45,942 bases of DNA from CAZDWZ01 sp964509425 (GTDB taxonomy: Bacteria > Bdellovibrionota_C > UBA2361 > SZUA-149 > CAZDWZ01). The position numbers were made by a program, and so were the translations under genes. The notes under the pieces were generated by a model, which worked only from the letters and a program-made list of their open reading frames with translations, did no database searches and was not told the origin of the DNA. Positions 40,962 to 45,942 of this stretch are shown here, piece after piece (positions within the stretch are counted from its first letter, which is position 1; each line of letters opens with the position of its first letter). The stretch covers positions 1-45,942 of the forward strand of contig CAZDWZ010000026.1 in assembly GCA_964509425.1 (NCBI GenBank), in the 5' to 3' direction.

Positions 40962-42245
40962 TCAAGAATCCGTCAATTTGGTCCCGCGGCCTTCTCTCCC
41001 TTCCGCCGCTCCGTATCGGACAAAGTGCTCAAAAGGGCTAAGGCCCGAGCGGGCAACATCTGGATACTTCGAGAGATAGAAATCGGCGTCAAATTCCGGA
41101 GTGGCGCTCGGACGGAGTCCGGGAGGAATTTTAAGAAACTCTTCGAGCAGCGTCACTCCGGGAGTGCTTTCGAACCTTCTCTCATGGAGGGCCTTCGCTG
41201 ATAGTCCGGATTGAGTTTCGAGATTTCTCCTGCACCAATGAAAATATGAATCACCTGACTCGCTCACCAAGAAGGGACGCGGATAATCAATCTGCAACAC
41301 ACGATGGGCACGGTATTCTCGCCGATGACGCGGAAGCACCGGCTCGCCATTCGAGTACTCACCGAACACCCATCGCGGCTCCTCGCCAGAAGTCCTCTCG
41401 AACGCCTTAAACTCCGAAATGTACCAATCACGGAGCTCATAGGCAGCCGGCTGATCGAAAGCATACGTGTCGAGCATTGCAAGCTGCGCCCCGCGGTCGA
41501 TCCCCGAGAAGTGAAACGCCACCAAGGGCTCGCCATTTACCTTGTATCCATTCTGCATGCTTCCAGTGATCGGGCGATGCGCAATGTTCCACGTTGCCAC
41601 GTTCACTCCCCGGTCGCGGAGAACCAGATATTCCTCGAAAAAACTGGGAACCATATCTATCCAGAGCTGATCCATGTAGACCCCTTCGTCTACGGAATCG
41701 AAGCAAAGATGTCGAACCCGGTCCCGCCACCATGCCGTAAACTTCCGGCCTTCGGGGGAGTTCTTCGTCGCAAGAAATCCGAGATTGAATGTTCCATATC
41801 TGAGCATATGCTGCTCGTTCTCTCGAATCGCACGCTCACTGGTTTCAGGATCGAGAAGATGCGGAGTAAGAATGATGGACGAAGAATTCAGACCCGCAAG
41901 AACGCTCTCCATCCGGGAAAAAAGGGCGATATCCGGATCGATATAAATGACCGCCTCGCAATCCGGGAGGCTCATCAGATACTGCTGATAGTCCGGCTTG
42001 ATGGCCGTACACAGCTCCGCGAGCGTATGGCGAAAGATCCAGCTCTCGGGAAAGTCCCCTCCGAACTCAAACATCGAGTGCACACGATCGAATTCTTTGA
42101 ACTCCCCGCGGAGCGACTCCGGGATCGGCTCCGCAACGAGGGCATGCATCTGAATTTCGGGATGGTGGAGCTTCAATGTGCGGGCAGCCACTCGGGCTTT
42201 CGAAAGATAATTAAGGGCGAAACTCGAGAATGCGTAAATACTCAT
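40962..42245 (-). CDS. Glycosyltransferase-like protein with a C-terminal 'PDV' repeat
   Basis: 427 residues from ATG at 42245 (the frame also opens at a TTG, 42266). The N-terminal half is a GT-A type fold: SFALNYLSKARVAARTLKLH, the nucleotide/metal motif AVIYIDPDIALF (DPD), FNLGFLATK, and HRPITGS with NGEPLVAFHFSG in the acceptor half. This resembles GT8-like transferases. The last 45 residues (about 375-420) carry FDADFYLSKYPDVARSG and PFEHFVRYGAAEGREG, the repeat that makes up the next gene upstream. It follows that gene by 17 bases on the same strand. Acts probably on a cell-surface glycan. Confidence 0.82.
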   Translation of the reverse strand: MSIYAFSSFALNYLSKARVAARTLKLHHPEIQMHALVAEPIPESLRGEFKEFDRVHSMFEFGGDFPESWIFRHTLAELCTAIKPDYQQYLMSLPDCEAVIYIDPDIALFSRMESVLAGLNSSSIILTPHLLDPETSERAIRENEQHMLRYGTFNLGFLATKNSPEGRKFTAWWRDRVRHLCFDSVDEGVYMDQLWIDMVPSFFEEYLVLRDRGVNVATWNIAHRPITGSMQNGYKVNGEPLVAFHFSGIDRGAQLAMLDTYAFDQPAAYELRDWYISEFKAFERTSGEEPRWVFGEYSNGEPVLPRHRREYRAHRVLQIDYPRPFLVSESGDSYFHWCRRNLETQSGLSAKALHERRFESTPGVTLLEEFLKIPPGLRPSATPEFDADFYLSKYPDVARSGLSPFEHFVRYGAAEGREGRGTKLTDS

Positions 42246-42262
42246 CGGTTGTGTCTCTCGCC

Positions 42263-42826
42263 TCAAACCTGTGTCGACAAGTAAACACGAAAGTAATTGC
42301 TTGAAAAATAAGGGTGAGGATCTCTCCCCTCCTCAGAGCCGAAGCGAATATAGTGGACGAGAGGATTCATCCCGGCCGAAGCAACATCTGGGTTCTGTCT
42401 GAGATAAAACGCCGAATCGAACAGCCAGTGCGGTGCCCGACCCTCAAACCCTCCGTGAACTAAATAGTGTACGAGTGGATTCGTGCCGCTTTGGAGAACA
42501 TCGGAATTCCCCTGGACATAGTACGCGGTGTCGAAAAGAATTGAGGGACTCCGAAGTTCTCTCCCTCCGAACTCCAAGAAATGAAGTAGTGGGTCGGCGC
42601 CTGAGCGGAGAACATCTTGATTTTCAGAAAGATAAAATCCTTCATCGAAGAGGCCGCTTTCATGAACCAACCGTTCATAGTTCCGGTTCCAGCGCGTACT
42701 GTTTAACGAATTCCGGCGGAGGTTTCGAATCCGTTCCGTGAATGTATATGCAGGGTTCCGAAATCGAGCCTCCCGCTGACGCTGAAAATGCTGAGAGAGA
42801 TCCTGAGGCGAGATCATTTTGTCCAC
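42263..42826 (-). CDS. Small protein of three 'FD..YL..N.DV...G..PL.HY...G..EGR' repeats
   Basis: 187 residues from GTG at 42826 (or 184 from ATG at 42817). After a charged N-terminal region (residues 1-55), three copies of a 35-37 residue repeat stand in a row: LFDEGFYLSENQDVLRSG.., LFDTAYYVQGNSDVLQSG.. and LFDSAFYLRQNPDVASAG.., each ending PL.H(F/Y)L..GG.EGR or similar. The repeat is the one at the end of the following transferase. Such repeats occur in proteins of polysaccharide and glycoprotein synthesis clusters; their function is not clear. No signal peptide. Divergent from the large glycosyltransferase at 42920 with 93 bases between. Confidence 0.82.
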   Translation of the reverse strand: MDKMISPQDLSQHFQRQREARFRNPAYTFTERIRNLRRNSLNSTRWNRNYERLVHESGLFDEGFYLSENQDVLRSGADPLLHFLEFGGRELRSPSILFDTAYYVQGNSDVLQSGTNPLVHYLVHGGFEGRAPHWLFDSAFYLRQNPDVASAGMNPLVHYIRFGSEEGRDPHPYFSSNYFRVYLSTQV

Positions 42827-42919
42827 AACTGCACTCTGAAAAGGACTCCTTGTTGACTGAAGTCACTCATAGTATGAGCCGATCTCGCCTGCCAACTCTT
42901 TCATCGACGCTCCGACGGA

Positions 42920-44875
42920 ATGCGAACGAATATCATTCTTGAAAATCCCGAAAATCACCCCGAACAATCGGACGGTGTAAGGTTCGGTCAATCACTCGTT
43001 CGACGATTGCGAGACGCTGGGAGAACGAGAGAACGGGTGCTTTTTCTCCCCGAAACAATTCACGACCTTCCCGGCGACCTCCTCGACCGGATGCACGACG
43101 AGATGAATTGTGATCCGATGCTCGGCTTCTGTTGCCTTGGTCCGGTCGAGCTCGAAGTTCCCAGTATATCCCCACTCTTGCGCTCCAGACTGCTACTCAT
43201 CCGCAGCGAGCTTTTGGCGGAGTTTTTGCCTGACGAAGCTGAGCCGGACTTCTCCACCGAGTCGCTGCTCGCACGTTTTTCTCTCCGGGCAAACCGTGTC
43301 GGATATATCACTCGCGCTTTCCCGTCTCCCCTCTGGAGTCCCGAGTGGGATCCGACGCGGAATGATTCCCTTTGCGAGGCTCTCAGCCAGGAGTTCCTCG
43401 GCTTCTCTGTGGCGTTGACGGCCTACAAGCGAGAGCAGCGCGTTTTCGAAGTTCACCCGATTCAGGTAAGACCAAAGGTGCTGCTCGACTTTTCTGCTCT
43501 CCCTCCAATTTTCAATGGAACTTCAGAAGTCGGCTTCCAGATACTTTCTTCGCTGATCGAGGACGACAAATGTGATTTCGCCATAAACATCCCCGAAGAT
43601 ACCGCTTCACTCTTCGGTGTTTCACGCTTCGGCTCAAAGCTTCAGATTTTCCATTCGAGCGACGCTTTTCCGGCCGCCGACGTCGCGCTTCGAATTTCGC
43701 AGCCGATTATTCATTTCGATCTGATACGACTCGCGAACTCGGCTCCACGGAATATCTTCCTCTTTCACGATAACATCGCGCTTGATTGCTTGCAGATCAG
43801 ATGTATCAGTCCCGGTGTGCCTTCCCTCTGGAGCCTCACCGCCGAGTACGGCGACATGCTGATTTTCGGAAGTGAGTTCACGAGAAACATCTTCCGACGG
43901 CGCTTCTCAATTCCCGACTCGACAAAAACAGCAGTGTGTCACTGGTCTCTCTCGTCTCGCGAGTATCTTCTCCCGCCTCCGAACGGGAACCCGGGCGAAG
44001 GTCATCCGTACGCCTTGCCGGATGCGGGACAGGCCTACTGCGCTGTCCTCGGGAATCAATTCTACGCTCATAAAGGCGTCGAACAAACTCTCCCGATGCT
44101 GGTGTCTCGATTTCCCGATCGACGCTTTGAATGTTTGGGGCTCTCACAAAGTCCTGCAGAAAACATACATGCAGTCGAATCCGGAACGCTGACATGGAAT
44201 TCGATCTGCCGTCTCATTGAACGTGCCGACTTCGTCGTTGTTCCGACATTTTATGAAGGCTTCGGGTTACCCGTACTTCACTCCTTAAGCCGTGGAAAAG
44301 TCGTGCTGGCAAGAGAGTCGGAGCTTCTCGACGAGCTTCAAGCATTTTGGGACGGACCGGGTGTCTTGCTGAAGTACCGCACGACGGATGACCTTGGCGA
44401 TCTCCTTCAGGAGCTTTATGACGGAAGAATTAATGTTTCGGAGCTTCTGAGTCGACAGGCGGAAAGAAATGCCGCGAAGAACAGACCGCCTGCGAGAAAT
44501 TGGAAAATGGTCGGAGCCGAGCTCTCAGGACACATCTTGGATGTTGCGGGGCAACCCGCCAGCAAATGCCGACAACGATTATCACATCTCGTTCATCCGA
44601 CCGAGTATACACAATTGGAATCATACGATCGTCATCTTCGACACTGCATTGCGCAGCGAGATGCGCTTCAAGCCGAGATTGGTGTTTATGACGAGAATCT
44701 CCGGATTGCGATTCGGCAGCGGGACGAACTCGAGCATCAGCTGCGCGAGATGACAGAATCCTCGGCCCTCCGGATTGAAAAGGAACATATCCCCGAGAGT
44801 GCCAACGCCAAACGTTCGCCGTTTCTCCCGATGAGCCGGATGCGCGCGGCTTTGGCGAAACTCCAGAAAGAATAG
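42920..44875 (+). CDS. GT4-type glycosyltransferase with long N-terminal region and C-terminal coiled coil
   Basis: 651 residues. The N-terminal 190 residues match nothing I know. From about 190 a GT-B fold is seen: LLDFSALPPIFNGTSEVGFQ, NIFLFHDNIALD, GSEFTRNIFRRRF, GNQFYAHKGVEQTLPML and the donor-binding FVVVPTFYEGFGLPVLHSLSRGK, the E-x7-E type motif of GT4. A charged coiled coil lies at about 585-625, with a repeated (Y/H)DxxLRxxIxQRDxL pattern seen twice, and the end is basic. The coil suggests assembly with a polysaccharide complex. The ribosome site is weak (CGACGGA). Confidence 0.88.
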   Translation: MRTNIILENPENHPEQSDGVRFGQSLVRRLRDAGRTRERVLFLPETIHDLPGDLLDRMHDEMNCDPMLGFCCLGPVELEVPSISPLLRSRLLLIRSELLAEFLPDEAEPDFSTESLLARFSLRANRVGYITRAFPSPLWSPEWDPTRNDSLCEALSQEFLGFSVALTAYKREQRVFEVHPIQVRPKVLLDFSALPPIFNGTSEVGFQILSSLIEDDKCDFAINIPEDTASLFGVSRFGSKLQIFHSSDAFPAADVALRISQPIIHFDLIRLANSAPRNIFLFHDNIALDCLQIRCISPGVPSLWSLTAEYGDMLIFGSEFTRNIFRRRFSIPDSTKTAVCHWSLSSREYLLPPPNGNPGEGHPYALPDAGQAYCAVLGNQFYAHKGVEQTLPMLVSRFPDRRFECLGLSQSPAENIHAVESGTLTWNSICRLIERADFVVVPTFYEGFGLPVLHSLSRGKVVLARESELLDELQAFWDGPGVLLKYRTTDDLGDLLQELYDGRINVSELLSRQAERNAAKNRPPARNWKMVGAELSGHILDVAGQPASKCRQRLSHLVHPTEYTQLESYDRHLRHCIAQRDALQAEIGVYDENLRIAIRQRDELEHQLREMTESSALRIEKEHIPESANAKRSPFLPMSRMRAALAKLQKE

Positions 44876-44881
44876 CGCATG

Positions 44882-44912
44882 CGTTTCGAGGTCAGCTTCG
44901 TTTCGAGGTCAG
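44882..44912 (+). repeat. 14-base perfect direct repeat at the composition break
   Basis: CGTTTCGAGGTCAG occurs at 44882-44895 and 44899-44912, separated by CTT. It starts seven bases after the glycosyltransferase stop, exactly where base composition changes. It could be a target duplication, a recombination scar or an assembly artefact. Confidence 0.75.
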
Positions 44913-44984
44913 TGGCGAGCACAACGGACCTCGAGAGTCGGTGGGGACCTCATCTCCCACCGGAGAAAAAATGTTTTCACTGGA

Positions 44985-45524
44985 TTACTCGTCCTCGCTC
45001 CCCGGCAGGCTCGCGAAGCCGTGCCAGACCGTGAAGTTGACCTTCGCCGGCAGGGTCGCGGCGAGGAACGCTTCCAATCCGTTCCCGTCGAACGCCGGCA
45101 CATCGAGCGCCCGCAAGATCGGACCGACGAGCGCGGCGAGGAGCATGAGCCGCTCGCCACGCACCGTGTCCTCGTTCAACGAGACGTTGACGGGGTCGTC
45201 CGGCGACAGATCATCCTCCATGCTGTCGCGGATGGCCATCTCGGCCTCACCCTCCAGCAGCTCCCGCATGCCGGTGTTCTTCGCGCGGTGCCCCTCGATG
45301 CAGATGAATGGCTGGTCGGGGTTCAGCCGGAGGATGGCCCCCACGAAGCGGGGCAGCTCCGCCTCGACCTCTCGCCTGAGGTCGGTCAGCACCCACTCGC
45401 GGCCGACCCGCTTGACCTGCCGGATGTGGCCGGTACCGGTCCACACCAGCACGTTTTCGCCGGCGAGGAGCATCTCGACGAACGCGTCGAGGGCCGCCTC
45501 CATATCGAACTTCTTCCGGGCCAT
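44985..45524 (-). CDS. Unknown protein in GC-rich DNA
   Basis: 179 residues, start ATG with CTGGAGAA eight bases before it. Acidic, soluble, no signal peptide: MARKKFDMEAALDAFVEMLL, VLVWTGTGHIRQVKRVGREW, LRLNPDQPFICIEGHRAK. I do not recognise the family. Codon use is strongly biased to G or C at third positions, unlike every gene to its left. Divergent from the ornithine aminotransferase gene with 212 bases between. Confidence 0.75.
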   Translation of the reverse strand: MARKKFDMEAALDAFVEMLLAGENVLVWTGTGHIRQVKRVGREWVLTDLRREVEAELPRFVGAILRLNPDQPFICIEGHRAKNTGMRELLEGEAEMAIRDSMEDDLSPDDPVNVSLNEDTVRGERLMLLAALVGPILRALDVPAFDGNGLEAFLAATLPAKVNFTVWHGFASLPGSEDE

Positions 45525-45736
45525 GACTGTTCTCCAGGTGGAATCGGGCGTTTACAGGGCGACGGTGGGTTGCCGGCGGTCTTCGGCGGCGACTTCAATG
45601 AATTCCCGGGACGGCGGCTCGCTGGCGATTTATCCTTGGGCCTGCGAGGCCCGCAGGGCAACAGGTGGCAAGCACCTTGCGGGGATTCGTGGCTACAGTC
45701 GAAGCCACAGAGACAGCGCCGCAAGAGCTTGCCGCG

Positions 45737-45942
45737 ATGACCTCCCGCCCCGCCTTGCCACTCACGGCCAGCCCGATCGCGCTGGAGGAGTGCTACGGCG
45801 CCGCCAACTACGCACCGCTGCCGGTGGTGCTGGCACGCGGTGAGGGCGTGTTCCTGTGGGACCAGGACGGGCGGCGCTATCTCGACATGATGTCGGCCTA
45901 TTCGGCCGTCAGCTTCGGCCATGGTCATCCGCGTCTGGTCGA
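45737..45942 (+). CDS. rocD: Ornithine aminotransferase, 5' end only
   Basis: First 68 codons, cut by the window end. ALEECYGAANYAPLPVVLARG followed by WDQDGRRYLDMMSAYSAV and FGHGHPRLV is the standard N-terminus of ornithine-oxo-acid transaminase (the YGA.NY.PLPV element separates it from acetylornithine transaminase). It would make glutamate semialdehyde from ornithine with PLP. Very GC-rich, high-GC third positions. The ATG at 45737 is the natural family start; a ribosome site is not obvious. The PLP lysine lies beyond the window. Confidence 0.88.
   Translation, partial: MTSRPALPLTASPIALEECYGAANYAPLPVVLARGEGVFLWDQDGRRYLDMMSAYSAVSFGHGHPRLV

Noticed and set aside
1..45942. CRISPR arrays, tRNA or rRNA genes, transposases, prophage genes
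   Set aside because: Looked for on both strands; no regularly spaced repeats, no cloverleaf or rRNA-like stretch, no recombinase motif was seen.

Overview
The window reads as chromosomal DNA of a Gram-negative, respiring bacterium. The signs are lipoprotein and Sec signal peptides, outer-membrane beta-barrel sequence, multihaem c-type cytochromes, a PEP-CTERM protein, and an ECF sigma factor with a zinc-finger anti-sigma domain. I cannot name the phylum. The mix fits an uncultivated lineage of 'deltaproteobacterial' or similar type. Base composition is even and moderate up to about 44.88 kb, then turns abruptly GC-rich. The last kilobase may be foreign DNA or a joined contig.

Region 1 (1-11560) is the most striking. 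Six genes run leftward, mostly abutting or overlapping: a FAD/two-CNB/four-[4Fe-4S] oxidoreductase, a membrane cytochrome b, an FHA-TM-decahaem cytochrome c, a GlcG/HbpS-type lipoprotein, an outer-membrane porin-like barrel, and a multihaem cytochrome c cut by the window edge. A c554-like pentahaem cytochrome is divergent from them. I read this as a candidate electron conduit from cytoplasmic NAD(P)H/ferredoxin to the cell surface (or the reverse), with built-in cyclic-nucleotide and phosphopeptide sensor domains.

Region 2 (11.56-24.0 kb) is mostly housekeeping. It opens with a palindromic repeat pair between convergent genes, followed by a DUF4126 protein, a small unknown, an MgtC-like protein, DAHP synthase, ThiD, an ACT-ACT-homoserine dehydrogenase without its kinase, PurE, PurK, a PEP-CTERM protein, a shikimate-kinase-like protein coupled to threonine synthase, dCTP deaminase and TerC.

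Region 3 (24.0-31.9 kb) holds an AttEFGH-type operon (ABC ATPase, FtsX-like permease, AttH-like protein) into which a triple YbjQ-domain gene is built, then an asparagine synthetase behind a degenerate tandem repeat.

Region 4 (31.9-40.9 kb) holds a secreted unknown, a degenerate ABC-like domain on a membrane stalk, an HxlR/pirin divergent pair, an ECF sigma factor with a fused anti-sigma/von Willebrand A protein, two membrane unknowns and a RecF-like ATPase.

Region 5 (40.9-44.9 kb) is a surface polysaccharide or glycosylation module: two glycosyltransferases and a small protein made of the same 'PDV..G..P..H' repeat found at the end of one transferase.

Region 6 (44.9-45.9 kb) is GC-rich: one unknown gene and the start of ornithine aminotransferase.
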